Origin: Bhargavaea cecembensis DSE10
GTDB lineage: Bacteria > Bacillota > Bacilli > Bacillales_A > Planococcaceae
Direction: 5' to 3'
Assembly: GCF_000348905.1 (NCBI RefSeq)
Contig: NZ_AOFT01000005.1
Coordinates: 124,001 to 188,000, forward strand
DNA length: 64,000 nt
In this document: in pieces, positions 51,718 through 61,607 of the stretch
Numbering within the stretch: position 1 is the stretch's first letter
How the letters are laid out: each line of letters opens with the position of its first letter
Translations under genes and position numbers: made by a program
The notes under the pieces: model-generated
Told to the model about the DNA's origin: nothing
Databases searched by the model: none
Seen by the model: the letters and a program-made list of their open reading frames with translations, nothing else

Positions 51718-53115
51718 TTATAAGGCCCGCCGGGTCACTTTCTTGCCATCACAGGAAAAACAGATTTTCCTTCCTTCCACAACCGTCTCAAGATGGACAG
51801 TACGTCCCCATAGGACATGCAGATGCGGCAGCACATGCTCCAGATAAGGGAGGTCCAATTCGGTGCCCTCGTACCGGTGGGACAGATACAGCTCCCCGTT
51901 CCGGAGATAATCGCCATCTTCTACGACAATGTATGGAAAACCGCCGTTTACCCTGGAGGAAATCAGACGATCGCGCACTTTCTCGAAATCCTTCTCTGTG
52001 ATCCGGTACTCCTGGCCGCGTTTGCCGAACAGGTACAGATCCTCCTGCTCCGCCAATTCCTTTGTCAGGTAATTGCGGACAAATGAAGTGTCCGACTCGA
52101 TCTCGCGGACCTCAAACAGTTTTTCCCTGCCGCTGCCCGGCTCAACCCCTCTCTGTTTCATCCGATCGTCCGGCCGGTCGTATCTGCGCTCGATGTCCTC
52201 GAAAATCCGAAGCCCCAGGGTGTACGGATTGATCGATGTCGCAGAAGGCTGGATGACCCCTGCGTTCAGCTTGGAGAATTCGATCGTCTCTGCGGGGGTC
52301 AGATCAAGCTCCCGCATGATGCGCTGGTGCCAGAATGTCGCCCATCCTTCGTTCATGATTTTCGTCTCCAGCTGCGGCCAGAAGTAAAGCATCTCTTCCC
52401 TCATCATCGTGAGGATATCACGCTGCCAGTCTTCCAGTTCCCGCCCATGCTCCTGGATAAAGTGAAGGATGTCCTTTTCCGGGCTTTCCGGGACTTTCTT
52501 TCTCGCCGGAGTCTGCTGGCGGGCATCCTTGCCCGGAGTCCGGTCAAGTGCCCAGAGGTCATCATATGGCGTCGTCCGGAGTTGCGGACTTTCCCCGGAT
52601 TCCCCATCGGAATCCGCAATGATCAGTGACGGATCGACATGTTCCTGGACTGCCAGTACCGCATCAAGGAACTTCTCCACGCGGTCCTTGCCGTAGGTGA
52701 TTTCGTAATCAGCGATCCGGTCAGCTGTCGAAGACATGCTTTCGACCATATCTCCGCGCGTATTGGAGAATCGTACATTGTTCTTGAAGAAATCGCTATG
52801 CGCCAGAACGTGCGCCACGATCAGCTTATTCTGGACGAGCGAATTGGAGTCAAGAAGGAACGCGTAGCACGGATCCGAATTGATGACGAGTTCATAGATC
52901 TTGCTTAGTCCGAGGTCATATTGCAGCTTCATCTTGTGGAACTGCTTGCCGAAGCTCCAGTGGCTGAACCGGGTCGGCATCCCGTATGCGCCGAACGTAT
53001 AGATGATATCAGCTGGGCAGATCTCATAGCGCATCGGATAGAAGTCGAGCCCGAATCCTACCGCCACCTCAGTGATTTCCGCAATTGCGCGCTCCAGCGC
53101 CTTGGCATCGGTCAT
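51718..53115 (-). CDS. spoVR: SpoVR-family protein
   Basis: 465 residues matching SpoVR throughout: [40 protein letters not shown], the conserved [12 protein letters not shown] motif, [19 protein letters not shown] and [16 protein letters not shown]. In B. subtilis SpoVR affects spore cortex formation. The protein is widespread with PrkA and YhbH, including in non-spore-formers. Its ATG overlaps the yhbH stop by four bases, giving the conserved order prkA-yhbH-spoVR. Confidence 0.95.
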   Translation of the reverse strand: MTDAKALERAIAEITEVAVGFGLDFYPMRYEICPADIIYTFGAYGMPTRFSHWSFGKQFHKMKLQYDLGLSKIYELVINSDPCYAFLLDSNSLVQNKLIVAHVLAHSDFFKNNVRFSNTRGDMVESMSSTADRIADYEITYGKDRVEKFLDAVLAVQEHVDPSLIIADSDGESGESPQLRTTPYDDLWALDRTPGKDARQQTPARKKVPESPEKDILHFIQEHGRELEDWQRDILTMMREEMLYFWPQLETKIMNEGWATFWHQRIMRELDLTPAETIEFSKLNAGVIQPSATSINPYTLGLRIFEDIERRYDRPDDRMKQRGVEPGSGREKLFEVREIESDTSFVRNYLTKELAEQEDLYLFGKRGQEYRITEKDFEKVRDRLISSRVNGGFPYIVVEDGDYLRNGELYLSHRYEGTELDLPYLEHVLPHLHVLWGRTVHLETVVEGRKICFSCDGKKVTRRAL

Positions 53116-54269
53116 GATCCGATCGCCTCCCCTTTCCGGAAGAAGCTTTTCAGCGCATGGTACACATCCGCTTTCTCCTTCAGGACATAATGCCTGAACT
53201 TCGGATCGTCCACCGTACGGAGCGCCGTCAGCATTGTTGAGTAGCGGCTGTGTTCATTCACTTCCCCGTATCCGAACATGCGGGAGACGCCCAGCAGCTC
53301 ATCGACCAGCCGGAGCACTTCCTTGTTGTCGGAGGTCATGTTCTCCCCGTCGGAGAAATGGAACGGATAAATGTTATAGCGGGCCGGACTGTATTTTTCC
53401 CCGATCAGCTCCATTGCCAGCCGGTAGGCGGACGAGCAGCGCGTTCCTCCGCTTTCCGCCTTGGTGAAGAATTCTTCCTCGGTGACCACCTTGGCGTCGG
53501 TCTGGTGAGAGATGAACTCGATGTCGACTGAACTGTACCTGGTCCGTAGAAAACGGGTGAGCCAGAAAAAGAAGCTTCTCGCCATATACTTCTCGAACGC
53601 GCCCATCGAGGCACTGGTATCCATCATCGCAATGACGACAGCACGTGACTCCGGCCGTTTTTCTTCTTCCCAGGTTTTGAAGCGGAGGTCGTCGTCCAGT
53701 ATCGGCATGATCCCGCTGCGGCCTTCCATCGCATTCCGCTTGAGTGCAGAGACGATCGTCCTCTTTTTATCGATGTTTCCGATAAGGCCTTTTTTCCTGA
53801 TGTCATTGAAAGTAATTCGGTCGGTGACGATGTCGGCCTGTTCCTTTTGCTCCATGTTCGGCAGCTCCATCTCGGAGAACAGTGCTTCCTCCAGCTCGGC
53901 GACTGACACCTCTGCTTCATAGACATCTTCTCCCGGCGCGTCCCCCGCTTCCTTGCCCTTGCCCTGTCCCGGGCGTCCGCTGCCGTCTTTTGCGATGACG
54001 TCGCCAACCTGGCTGTCTCCCTTTCCCTGGCCGACATGTTCCGACTTGGAGTGGTTATAGCGGATCTTATATTCATCGAGCGAACGGATCGGGATCTTCA
54101 CAACCTTGCGCCCGTCCGACATCACGATATTCTCTTCACTGATCAAGTCTGGAAGATTATCCCGGATCGCCTTCTCCACCTTGTCCATGTGACGCTTCTG
54201 GTCCTCGTGGCCTTTCCGGTGGAGGCTCCAATCATCCTGCGACACGACAAACCGGCCATATTTGTTCAT
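53112..54269 (-). CDS. yhbH: YhbH/UPF0229 sporulation protein (DUF444)
   Basis: 385 residues with the family pattern: [32 protein letters not shown] near the start, [18 protein letters not shown], and a von Willebrand A-like domain with the metal site [15 protein letters not shown] (about residue 235). The Gly/Lys linker [11 protein letters not shown] between them is low-complexity. B. subtilis YhbH is a sigma-E gene product needed for efficient sporulation; E. coli YeaH is its relative and pairs with the kinase YeaG. It is coupled to spoVR by overlap. Confidence 0.94.
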   Translation of the reverse strand: MNKYGRFVVSQDDWSLHRKGHEDQKRHMDKVEKAIRDNLPDLISEENIVMSDGRKVVKIPIRSLDEYKIRYNHSKSEHVGQGKGDSQVGDVIAKDGSGRPGQGKGKEAGDAPGEDVYEAEVSVAELEEALFSEMELPNMEQKEQADIVTDRITFNDIRKKGLIGNIDKKRTIVSALKRNAMEGRSGIMPILDDDLRFKTWEEEKRPESRAVVIAMMDTSASMGAFEKYMARSFFFWLTRFLRTRYSSVDIEFISHQTDAKVVTEEEFFTKAESGGTRCSSAYRLAMELIGEKYSPARYNIYPFHFSDGENMTSDNKEVLRLVDELLGVSRMFGYGEVNEHSRYSTMLTALRTVDDPKFRHYVLKEKADVYHALKSFFRKGEAIGS

Positions 54270-54392
54270 GCTCCACCCGCCTCTCCTCTTTTAGAGTTTC
54301 CATTATCTTATGCAGTACGGAGCGGACGCTTGACAATGTTCTGAATTATGAAAGAATATAAATCGATTTCGGGCACAGGCCGGGGCAATTGC

Positions 54393-54443
54393 AAAAAGCA
54401 GGGTGTCGCCAGATTTCCACGGTCCGGCGGGCCCCTGCTTTTT
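54393..54443 (-). terminator. Terminator between prkA and yhbH
   Basis: AAAAAGCAGGG pairs with CCCTGCTTTTT (29-nt loop), with a T run on the minus strand about 50 bp past the prkA stop. It implies that yhbH-spoVR also has its own promoter in the following about 120 bp, which are AT-rich. Confidence 0.85.
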
Positions 54444-54496
54444 ACTCTGTCCTATTCGTCAATATCCCAGATGGCATTGCGGCCTGCAATCGATGA

Positions 54497-56392
54497 TTAT
54501 CTGTTCAGCAAACTCCCGACATAACGAAGCAGCTCGTTCGCGGACGTACTGTTATACCCGTGTTCGTCAACGAGGCGCGCGACGACTTCGTTGATTTTCT
54601 TGAGTTGTGCTTCGTCAGGCGTGGCGGACGAAGTGGTGATCTTCACAACATCCTTCAGGTCGGCAAACAGCTTTTTCTGGATCGCTTCCCGCAGCCGGTC
54701 GTGTGAATTGTAATCAAACCGCTTGCCCTTTCTCGCATAGGCGGAAATTCGGATCAGGATCTCTTCACGGAACGCTTTTTTCGCGTTTTCCGAGATGCCG
54801 ATCTGTTCCTCGATCGAACGCATCAGCTTCTCATCCGGCGGAAGCTCCTCGCCGGTGAGCGGATCACGCAGCTTGTTTTTATTACAGAACGCCTCGACAT
54901 GGTCGAGATAATTATCCATCAGTGTCTTTGCGGATTCCTCATAGGAATAGACAAACGCCTTCTGGACTTCCTTCTTCGCAATATCATCGTATTCACGGCG
55001 CGCAATGCCGATATACTCCATATACCGGCTTCGGTCCTCCGCACTGATCGAAGCGTGGTCGGCCAGCCCGTCCTTGAGCGAACGCAGCACATCAAGTGCA
55101 TTGATGGCCGGAACATCCTTCCGAATGATGGCGGACGAGATCCGGTTGATGACATACCGCGGATCGATCCCGCTCATGCCCTCATCCGGGAACTCTTTCT
55201 TCAGTTCATTCACGTCCACTGCGCTGAAGCCCTCGACATTTTCCCCATCATAGAGACGCATCTTCTTCACAATGTCGGCGCCCTGTTTCCTGGACGGTTT
55301 CAAGCGGGTGAGCACAGAGAAAATGGCCGCGACCCGGAGCGCATGGGGGGCAATGTGCACATGGGCCATGTCGCTGTCCGAAATCATTTTCCTGTAGATG
55401 CGCTCTTCCTCCGACACCTTCAGGTTGTACGGCACCGGCATGACGATGATCCGGGAGTGCAGCGCTTCGTTTTTCTTGTCTGCGATAAACGAGCGGTACT
55501 CGGTCTCGTTCGTATGGGCCACGATCAGCTCATCGGCACTGATCAGCGCAAACCGGCCCGCCTTGAAATTTCCTTCCTGGGTGAGCGACAGCAGATGCCA
55601 GAGGAATTTCTCATCCAGCTTCAGCATCTCCTGGAACTCCATCAGCCCCCGGTTCGCCTTGTTCAGCTCCCCGTCAAAGCGGTAAGCGCGCGGGTCAGAT
55701 TCAGATCCAAACTCCGCGATGGTCGAAAAGTCGATGCTGCCGGTCAGGTCCGCGATGTCCTGGGACTTCGGATCGGATGGTGTGAACGTACCGATGCCGA
55801 CCCGCTTATCTTCGGAGAGGAAGATGCGCTCGACCGGCATGTCTTCGATCCGCCCGCCATACTCCCGCTCAAGCCTCATCGAGTTCAAAGGAGAAAGCGT
55901 ACCCTCAATCCGAATGCCGTATGCCCGGCGGAAGTCCTCCCGGAGGTGGAGCGGGATCAGATGAAGCGGGTCTTCGTGCATCGGGCAGCCCTTGATGGCA
56001 TAAACCGCCCCTTCATCCGTCCGCGAATACGCCTCCAGTCCCCGTTTCAATAGGGTCACGATTGTCGATTTCCCGCCGCTGACGGGTCCCATCAGCAGCA
56101 GGATCCGCTTGCGCACATCGAGCCGCTTTGCAGCCGGATGGAAATATTCCTCAACGAGCCGCTCCACCGCTTCCTCAAGACCGAAAATCTGCTCACCGAA
56201 AAAGCCGTACCTGCGAACTCCTTCAACTTCCGTAATGCCATGGCTTTTGATCATATTGTAAACACGCGAGTGTGCGTTCTGCGCCACTTCCGGACGTTCC
56301 TTCACAATCTCCAGATAATCCGCGAATGTCCCTTCCCACTTTAGACGGTCCTCTTCTTCACGATGCCGTTTTGCCTTCTCCAGGATGTCCAA
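54497..56392 (-). CDS. prkA: Serine protein kinase / AAA protein PrkA
   Basis: The start is TTG at 56392, 5 nt after GGAGGCGATC. This gives 631 residues, the length of B. subtilis PrkA, and the expected opening DILEKAKRHREEEDRLKWEGTF. The frame is open further upstream only because it crosses the 21-bp repeat array. Walker A is LLMGPVSGGKSTIV (about residue 105); RIEGTLSPLNSMRLE and GLMEFQEMLKLDEKFLWHLL follow. The C-terminal third is the kinase-like region (ISAYARKGKRFDYNSHDRLREAI). PrkA has been reported as a sigma-E-dependent kinase or AAA protease acting in sporulation. Confidence 0.95.
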   Translation of the reverse strand: MDILEKAKRHREEEDRLKWEGTFADYLEIVKERPEVAQNAHSRVYNMIKSHGITEVEGVRRYGFFGEQIFGLEEAVERLVEEYFHPAAKRLDVRKRILLLMGPVSGGKSTIVTLLKRGLEAYSRTDEGAVYAIKGCPMHEDPLHLIPLHLREDFRRAYGIRIEGTLSPLNSMRLEREYGGRIEDMPVERIFLSEDKRVGIGTFTPSDPKSQDIADLTGSIDFSTIAEFGSESDPRAYRFDGELNKANRGLMEFQEMLKLDEKFLWHLLSLTQEGNFKAGRFALISADELIVAHTNETEYRSFIADKKNEALHSRIIVMPVPYNLKVSEEERIYRKMISDSDMAHVHIAPHALRVAAIFSVLTRLKPSRKQGADIVKKMRLYDGENVEGFSAVDVNELKKEFPDEGMSGIDPRYVINRISSAIIRKDVPAINALDVLRSLKDGLADHASISAEDRSRYMEYIGIARREYDDIAKKEVQKAFVYSYEESAKTLMDNYLDHVEAFCNKNKLRDPLTGEELPPDEKLMRSIEEQIGISENAKKAFREEILIRISAYARKGKRFDYNSHDRLREAIQKKLFADLKDVVKITTSSATPDEAQLKKINEVVARLVDEHGYNSTSANELLRYVGSLLNR

Positions 56393-56425
56393 CTGATCGC
56401 CTCCAGTCAGTGCTTCGTTTCTAAC

Positions 56426-56455
56426 AGCGTATGCGACGGACGGGCCGTTAATGAT
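56426..56455 (-). promoter_or_regulatory. Possible sigma-E promoter of prkA
   Basis: On the minus strand CATACGCT (near the sigma-E -10 consensus CATACANT) is preceded at 14 bp by ATCATTAA. It ends about 35 bp upstream of the prkA start, and the repeat array begins 5 bp further on. The -35 match is weak. Confidence 0.35.
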
Positions 56456-56459
56456 GCCG

Positions 56460-56627
56460 GTGCGAATCCGGCGGGCTGACACGGAATCAAATGGTGCGGC
56501 CGCGAATCCGGATGTTCCGGTCGCGAATCCGGGACTTCCAGACGCGAAATGCGATGTTCCGGCCACGAAATGGCCAGTTGCAGTCGCGAATTCTGAAGTT
56601 CCGGTCGTGAATTTACAAATTGACGAT
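56460..56627. repeat. Regular 21-bp tandem array, eight units (locus 4 of 5)
   Basis: Seven 21-bp units and one of 22 bp in a row. The best conserved (56502-56606) follow GCGAA-N6-AGTT-N-CGGTC; fixed points are GCGAA at the start and TTCCGG or TTGCAG near the end. All three frames are open in one direction because 21 is a multiple of three, which creates a false 84-residue extension of prkA (FATATGH, FVAGTSH, FASGSPG). It lies between the dioxygenase terminator and the prkA promoter. Confidence 0.8.
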
Positions 56628-56650
56628 CGGAACAAAACCGTCAAAAGAAA

Positions 56651-56672
56651 AAACCGGGCGCCGGCCCGGTTT
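56651..56672 (-). terminator. Terminator of the MhqR-type dioxygenase gene
   Basis: Perfect 9-bp stem AAACCGGGC/GCCCGGTTT with a 4-nt loop, followed by TTTC TTTTG on the minus strand. Confidence 0.9.
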
Positions 56673-56678
56673 CATTCC

Positions 56679-57662
56679 TCACTCATATTCTTTTTCAATT
56701 TCCCTGTTGCTGCGCATCGTATCGATGTGCCGCACGTAAGATTCGATCTGTTCCCGTTTCGGTTCGAGGAACGGCGGGAGGGCGAGTTTTTCGCCGAGCG
56801 TCTCATAGGGTTCGTCGTCCATGAAGCCAGGGCCGTCTGTCGCGAATTCGAACAGGATACCCGGTGCTACGCGTGCGTACAGCGACTCAAAGTAGAAGCG
56901 GTCCACGTATCCGGAAGTGTTGAAGCCGATGCCTTCCATATGGTTAATCCAGTCTTCAAGCACGGAGCGGTCTTCGACCCGGAAAGCGCTGTGGTGGATC
57001 GTGCCGAAGCCCTGCATGCCGCGCGGAAGGACTGTATTGTGCTCAATAATAACTCGGGCACCATTGCCTCCTTCCCCGACTTCAAACAGGTAAACGGAAC
57101 CTTCTTTATTAATTTCCCGGAAGCCGAGTGCCTTTTCCATGACCTGCTTCATATAGTCGATGTTGCTGACACGGAGAATGATCGGCCCAAGACCCGTAAT
57201 GGCGTATTCAAGCGGAATCGGGCCTTTCTGCCACGGAATGCCAGCTGCGACGCCGGTGTCCCCTTCATCGGAGATCAGCTGATACAACTGACCGTCAAAA
57301 TCGGTGAACGGCAGAACTTTACGGTCAAATTGCTGCCTGATGCCGTCATGTTTAATCTCCAAACGGTCAAAGCGCTTCACCCAGTAGTCAAGTGCTGCGT
57401 CATCCGGCACACGGAATGAAGTTCTGTGAATCTCGTCTGTGCCGTGAGTTCCCTTCGGAATCCCCTGGAAGTCAAAGAACGTCATATCAGTTCCGGCACT
57501 ACCACGGTCATCTGCGAAAAACAGGTGATAGGTGCTGATGTCGTCCTGGTTGACGGTCTTTTTCACGAGGCGCATCCCGAGCACATAAGTAAAGAACTCA
57601 TAGTTCTTTTCCGCCGAACTCGTGATTGCGGTGACGTGGTGCATTCCTTTCAAGCTTTGCAT
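56679..57662 (-). CDS. Ring-cleaving dioxygenase, glyoxalase fold (MhqO/MhqA type)
   Basis: Two tandem vicinal-oxygen-chelate modules: residues 1-130 (LKGMHHVTAITSSAEKNYEFFTYVLGMRLVKKTVNQDD) and 140-310 (ILRVSNIDYMKQVMEKALGF, GFGTIHHSAFRVEDR). Metal ligands are His in MHHVT, His in TIHHSAFRV and Glu in PGILFEFATDGPGF. Length 327 fits MhqA/MhqO, which break down catechol- or quinone-derived adducts. The palindrome at its promoter is the MhqR box type, so it should be induced by quinones and diamide-like stress. ATG at 57662 follows GGAGGCG. Confidence 0.9.
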   Translation of the reverse strand: MQSLKGMHHVTAITSSAEKNYEFFTYVLGMRLVKKTVNQDDISTYHLFFADDRGSAGTDMTFFDFQGIPKGTHGTDEIHRTSFRVPDDAALDYWVKRFDRLEIKHDGIRQQFDRKVLPFTDFDGQLYQLISDEGDTGVAAGIPWQKGPIPLEYAITGLGPIILRVSNIDYMKQVMEKALGFREINKEGSVYLFEVGEGGNGARVIIEHNTVLPRGMQGFGTIHHSAFRVEDRSVLEDWINHMEGIGFNTSGYVDRFYFESLYARVAPGILFEFATDGPGFMDDEPYETLGEKLALPPFLEPKREQIESYVRHIDTMRSNREIEKEYE

Positions 57663-57684
57663 AATGTCGCCTCCAACTAGTTTA

Positions 57685-57731
57685 TATCTTGAATTCGAGA
57701 TAAGTATACGCTCTTTCATCTCTCTATTCAA
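57685..57731 (-). promoter_or_regulatory. Promoter with MhqR-type operator
   Basis: -35 TTGAAT (57726-57731) and -10 TATACT (57703-57708) with a 17-bp spacer on the minus strand. Immediately downstream lies the palindrome TATCTTGAATTCGAGATA (57685-57702), broken at one position. It matches the MhqR box as I know it (TATCTCGAATTCGAGATA). Binding there would block transcription start. No mhqR gene is in the window. Confidence 0.85.
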
Positions 57732-57814
57732 TTCTTTTGCCCAAAATATTGAACTTTAACCGTTCTTCAGTCATCATTAACGGTATGACCACTACAGAAA
57801 CGAAGGAACATCAT

Positions 57815-59026
57815 ATGGAAGAAAAACAAATGATCCAGCCCGAAGCGGCATCTGCACTGGAAGAGGAGAATGTCACCCGAATCCAGCTGGAAGGAAAAGA
57901 AATCATTCTGATCGGAACCGCCCACGTTTCAAAACTGAGTGCCCTGCAGGTCAAGGAAGTGATTGACCGCGAACAGCCCGACACCGTCGCAGTTGAACTG
58001 GACAAGCAGCGTTTTGATGCCATCACGAACGGCAACCGCTGGGAGGACATGGACATCTTCAAGGTCATCAAAGAGAAGAAAGCAACCCTTCTTCTCATGA
58101 ACCTTGCCATCTCCTCCTTTCAGAACCGGATGGCGAAGCAATTCGACGTCAAGCCGGGCGCCGAGATGATCCAGGGGATCGAATCAGCAAAGGAAACTGG
58201 AGCGAATCTGGTCCTCGCCGACCGGAACATCCAGACTACGTTTTCCCGCATCTGGGGCAACCTTGGCCCCGGCGGAAAGGCACAGCTGCTCACTTCAGTC
58301 GTTGCCAGCATCTTTAGCCGGGACGATATCACAGAAGAAGAAATGGAGAAAATGAAGTCTCAGGATACGCTAAATGCCGTTCTGGCCGAATTCACGGAAG
58401 CTTTCCCCCGGCTGAAAACACCGCTTATCGACGAACGCGATCAATACCTGGCCGAAAAGATCCGCACCGCACCCGGCAATAAAATCGTCGCGGTGCTCGG
58501 CGCGGCCCATGTTCCAGGAATCACAAAGGAGATCCACCGCAAACACGACCTGAAGAAACTGACGGAAAAACCGCCTAAACCGGTATGGCCCAAAATTGTC
58601 GGCTGGGCAATCCCGCTCCTCATCATCGGGATCATCGCCTATACATTCATACAAAACAGCGATGTTGCCACGAGCCAGATGCTCAGCTGGCTGCTGTGGA
58701 ACGGCTCCCTTGCGGCACTCGGGACGATCCTTGCCAAAGGGCATCCGCTGGCGGTGCTCACCGCATTTGTCGCGGCACCGTTTACTTCCTTGAATCCGCT
58801 GCTGGCAGTCGGCTGGTTCTCGGGTCTCGTTCAGGCTTACTTTACCCGCCCGAGCGTAAAAGATTTCCAAAAGCTCGCCGATGATGTTTTGAGTGTCAAG
58901 GGCTTCTGGCAGAACAAGGCGACCCGCGTGCTGCTCGTCGTCGTACTCGGCAACATCGGCAGCTCGCTCGGTACCTTCATCGGAGGCGCCGATGTTGTCC
59001 GATCGTTTTTCCAGCATATTTTTTAA
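57815..59026 (+). CDS. TraB-domain protein with C-terminal membrane region
   Basis: The TraB/PrgY domain spans about 20-245: ILIGTAHVSKLSALQVKEVIDREQPDTVAVELDKQRF, ADRNIQTTFSRIW and VAVLGAAHVPGI, with the paired GTAHVS/GAAHVPG motifs and conserved Glu in VAVELD. About five hydrophobic helices follow (265-400). Enterococcal PrgY/TraB limits peptide-pheromone activity; the general bacterial function is unknown, possibly peptidase-like. ATG at 57815 follows GAAGGA; an in-frame ATG ten codons upstream lacks a ribosome site. It is divergent from the dioxygenase gene. Confidence 0.83.
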   Translation: MEEKQMIQPEAASALEEENVTRIQLEGKEIILIGTAHVSKLSALQVKEVIDREQPDTVAVELDKQRFDAITNGNRWEDMDIFKVIKEKKATLLLMNLAISSFQNRMAKQFDVKPGAEMIQGIESAKETGANLVLADRNIQTTFSRIWGNLGPGGKAQLLTSVVASIFSRDDITEEEMEKMKSQDTLNAVLAEFTEAFPRLKTPLIDERDQYLAEKIRTAPGNKIVAVLGAAHVPGITKEIHRKHDLKKLTEKPPKPVWPKIVGWAIPLLIIGIIAYTFIQNSDVATSQMLSWLLWNGSLAALGTILAKGHPLAVLTAFVAAPFTSLNPLLAVGWFSGLVQAYFTRPSVKDFQKLADDVLSVKGFWQNKATRVLLVVVLGNIGSSLGTFIGGADVVRSFFQHIF

Positions 59027-59030
59027 GACG

Positions 59031-59067
59031 AAAAACCCGTACAGGTTCGTATCCTGCACGGGTTTTT
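59031..59067. terminator. Terminator of the TraB gene
   Basis: A 15-bp stem with one mismatch, AAAAACCCGTACAGG against CCTGCACGGGTTTTT, 7-nt loop; usable in both directions. Confidence 0.92.
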
Positions 59068-59147
59068 GTTTGGATTGCAGATGGTTTACATAACAGATAT
59101 ATTTGCTGAGATTTAAGAAAATCCCGTTGAGTTGAGTGTTAAGAAAG

Positions 59148-59177
59148 CGCCGCTGGGTATACGCTGACCCAGTGGCG
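59148..59177 (-). terminator. Terminator of recQ
   Basis: CGCCGCTGGGT pairs with ACCCAGTGGCG (one mismatch), followed by CTTTCTT on the minus strand. Confidence 0.8.
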
Positions 59178-59193
59178 ATGAAAACTTCTTACT

Positions 59194-60969
59194 TTACACT
59201 TCCGCACTCTGAAATTCTCTAATTGCTTCCAGGAACGGCTCCCCGTACTTGGCCAGCTTGTTTTCCCCGACTCCATGGACATCGAGGAAACTGTCCTCAT
59301 CGACAGGCTTCCTTGCGCACATGTCTTTCAGTGACTTGTCCGAGAAGATGACATACGGCGGAACCCCTGCCTCATCTGCCAGCGACTTCCGCAGATCACG
59401 CAGCTTTTCGAAAAGAGGATCCGCATCGCCGATAGCGACAGTGACGATCGCCTGCTTGCGGGTGACACGCTCGCCGCCCGTCAGGACTTCCTTGCCCTGG
59501 GCAGTGACGAAGATCGTCGGGAACTCACCCTGGCTCACACCGATCAGGTCACGGGAAATCATGAAGTCGATCAGGTTTGTCGCTTCCTTCATGCTGTAGG
59601 CGCCCTTTAGGATCCCGTAGGTCGACAATTCGTCGAATCCCCGCTCCTTCACCGCCTTGTCGGCCGATCCGCAAAGGACTTTGGCGGTGATCGCCTTGCC
59701 CCAGCGCTGGCCCATCCGAATAATGCAGGAAAGCACCTTCTGGGCGTCTTCCGTCACATCAATGTTTTCCCGGTCATCGGTACAGTTGCCGCAGCGTCCG
59801 CAGGCGTCTGTATCCGCATCGCCGAAGTGACGCACGATATACTGCTGGAGGCAGTCCTCGGTATGACAGTAGTCCACCATCGACTGCAGCTTTTCGAGCT
59901 CGCGCGGAATGCCGTCGCGGTCATCCGTCTGGTCGATCAGAAAGCGCTGCGTCTGGACGTCCTGCGGAGAATAAAGCAGGATACACTCACTCGGCAGTCC
60001 GTCACGGCCGGCACGCCCCGCCTCCTGATAATAACTTTCCATATTTTTAGGAAGCTGGTAGTGGATGCAGTAGCGGATATTCGACTTGTCGATGCCCATG
60101 CCGAATGCGTTCGTCGCCACCATGATCCGTGCTTCGTCATTCAGGAATGCTTCCTGCGCATCACGCCGCTCTTCTTCCGGAAGCCCGGCGTGATAGCGCG
60201 ATACCGGAAGCCCAGCTTTTTTCATGTTTTCATAAAGGGAGTCAACAGTCTTTCGTGTTGCCGCATAGATGATACCGGCTTCTTCCCGGTTTTTCTTCAG
60301 GAAATCCTTTACGAATTTACCGCGGTCCTGTCCCCGGACGACCGAGAAAGATAGGTTTTCCCGTTCAAACCCGGTGAGGACCGTGTTGCCCTCCGGAATG
60401 CCCAACTGACGGCAGATGTCTGCCCGCACCTCGGGAGTCGCCGTAGCGGTCAGCGCTAGGATGACCGGCCGTTCCGGCAGCGCTTCGACAACACTGCCGA
60501 TCAGACGGTAGCTCGGGCGGAAATCATGGCCCCACTGCGAAATGCAGTGCGCCTCATCAACCGCCACCATCGGAATGTCCATCCGGACCAAATCCTGCAG
60601 AAAGAAGTCCGACTCAAACCGCTCCGGCGCCACATAAAGAAGTTTATACGCACCGGCTCTTGCCCGCTCCATCGTATAGCGGAACTCATCCAGTGACAGT
60701 GTGCTGTTGATGTAGGCCGCGGGAATGCCCATCTCGTTCAGGGCATCTACCTGATCCTTCATCAGGGAGATCAGCGGGGAGATGACGAGCGTCGTGCCTT
60801 CCCTGACGAGCGCAGGAATCTGGTAGCACACCGACTTACCGCCGCCGGTCGGCATGACACAGAGGGTGTCCTCGGCTGTCAGCACCTGGCCGATCACCCG
60901 CTCCTGCCCCGGCCGGAAAGACGGATAGCCAAAATACGTTTTCAGTTGTTCATGCGCCTGCTCGAGCAT
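59194..60969 (-). CDS. recQ: ATP-dependent DNA helicase RecQ
   Basis: All helicase motifs are present: Walker A MPTGGGKS (K45), [32 protein letters not shown] and [10 protein letters not shown]. The RecQ-Ct zinc site is C..C.RCGNC ([12 protein letters not shown]), followed by a winged helix and a C-terminal HRDC domain (about 515-590, [21 protein letters not shown]). It unwinds DNA 3' to 5' in recombinational repair. Two starts are possible: ATG at 60987 overlapping the upstream stop (ATGA), or ATG at 60969 with GGAGTG upstream. I chose the latter. Confidence 0.95.
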   Translation of the reverse strand: MLEQAHEQLKTYFGYPSFRPGQERVIGQVLTAEDTLCVMPTGGGKSVCYQIPALVREGTTLVISPLISLMKDQVDALNEMGIPAAYINSTLSLDEFRYTMERARAGAYKLLYVAPERFESDFFLQDLVRMDIPMVAVDEAHCISQWGHDFRPSYRLIGSVVEALPERPVILALTATATPEVRADICRQLGIPEGNTVLTGFERENLSFSVVRGQDRGKFVKDFLKKNREEAGIIYAATRKTVDSLYENMKKAGLPVSRYHAGLPEEERRDAQEAFLNDEARIMVATNAFGMGIDKSNIRYCIHYQLPKNMESYYQEAGRAGRDGLPSECILLYSPQDVQTQRFLIDQTDDRDGIPRELEKLQSMVDYCHTEDCLQQYIVRHFGDADTDACGRCGNCTDDRENIDVTEDAQKVLSCIIRMGQRWGKAITAKVLCGSADKAVKERGFDELSTYGILKGAYSMKEATNLIDFMISRDLIGVSQGEFPTIFVTAQGKEVLTGGERVTRKQAIVTVAIGDADPLFEKLRDLRKSLADEAGVPPYVIFSDKSLKDMCARKPVDEDSFLDVHGVGENKLAKYGEPFLEAIREFQSAEV

Positions 60970-60983
60970 GGTTGACACTCCAA

Positions 60984-61502
60984 TCATGAAGGACGCCGCC
61001 CGATTCCCTCCAGGAATCGGCGGACGTCCTTTCTGCTTTTCAATATAATCACTTGTTTGTCCGGGCCGAGGCTTTCCAATTTCCTGAGAACCCCCGGCCT
61101 TTTATTTTTTCGATAGTTCCAGACCCATTTGACAAATTCAAAGTTGAGGCGTTCCGGGCAGTCCCTCTGCATATCCGGCCTCGTTTTTCCGTGGTACCGA
61201 ATCCGGCGTCGGATAATCCCGTACATGCAGACCCGCCTCGGCATATCCATGAAAATCACCGTATCGGCCGCCTGCAGACGCAGATCCATCGTTGCCCCAT
61301 AGTTGCCGTCGACAATCCAGCGTTCGCCGTCAAAGAGGCCCCGCTGGATCTCCTTTTGTTCCTCCCGTGTCGTGAGCGTCCATCCCGGCTTCCACAGAAG
61401 CGCATCCAGATGATGGACTGTGATGCCCAGCCGTTCACCCAGTTGGCGGGCGAGCGTCGACTTCCCTGCGCCGCCCGGCCCGATCAGCATGATCCGGTCC
61501 AT
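60984..61502 (-). CDS. FlaR-type P-loop kinase (DNA topology modulation protein)
   Basis: A small kinase-like NTPase of 172 residues: P-loop [14 protein letters not shown] (residues 8-21), [29 protein letters not shown] and a lid-type Arg-rich segment [18 protein letters not shown]. These match the FlaR/topology-modulation group, related to adenylate and shikimate kinases. Named members altered DNA supercoiling in Listeria; the true substrate is unknown. ATG at 61502 follows GGGGGATC. The frame is open upstream only because it runs through the 21-bp array. Its stop overlaps a possible recQ start, so the two are co-transcribed. Confidence 0.82.
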   Translation of the reverse strand: MDRIMLIGPGGAGKSTLARQLGERLGITVHHLDALLWKPGWTLTTREEQKEIQRGLFDGERWIVDGNYGATMDLRLQAADTVIFMDMPRRVCMYGIIRRRIRYHGKTRPDMQRDCPERLNFEFVKWVWNYRKNKRPGVLRKLESLGPDKQVIILKSRKDVRRFLEGIGRRPS

Positions 61503-61607
61503 GACGATCCCCCGATCCTTTCGTGTGACTCTCATTATAACGCATCGGCCGGCATGTTCCCATTCCCCTATTTGGATTAGGAGATTTGGAGCTTGGAAGT
61601 TAAGTGC

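Noticed and set aside
54899..56053. Rightward frame of 384 codons
   Set aside because: Antisense to prkA, whose motifs are complete.
56460..56627. CRISPR array
   Set aside because: Units abut without spacers, are degenerate at most positions, and no cas gene is present.
56393..56644. 84-residue N-terminal extension of PrkA
   Set aside because: The frame is open because the 21-bp array has a length divisible by three. The TTG with GGAGG gives the exact length of B. subtilis PrkA and its known N-terminus.
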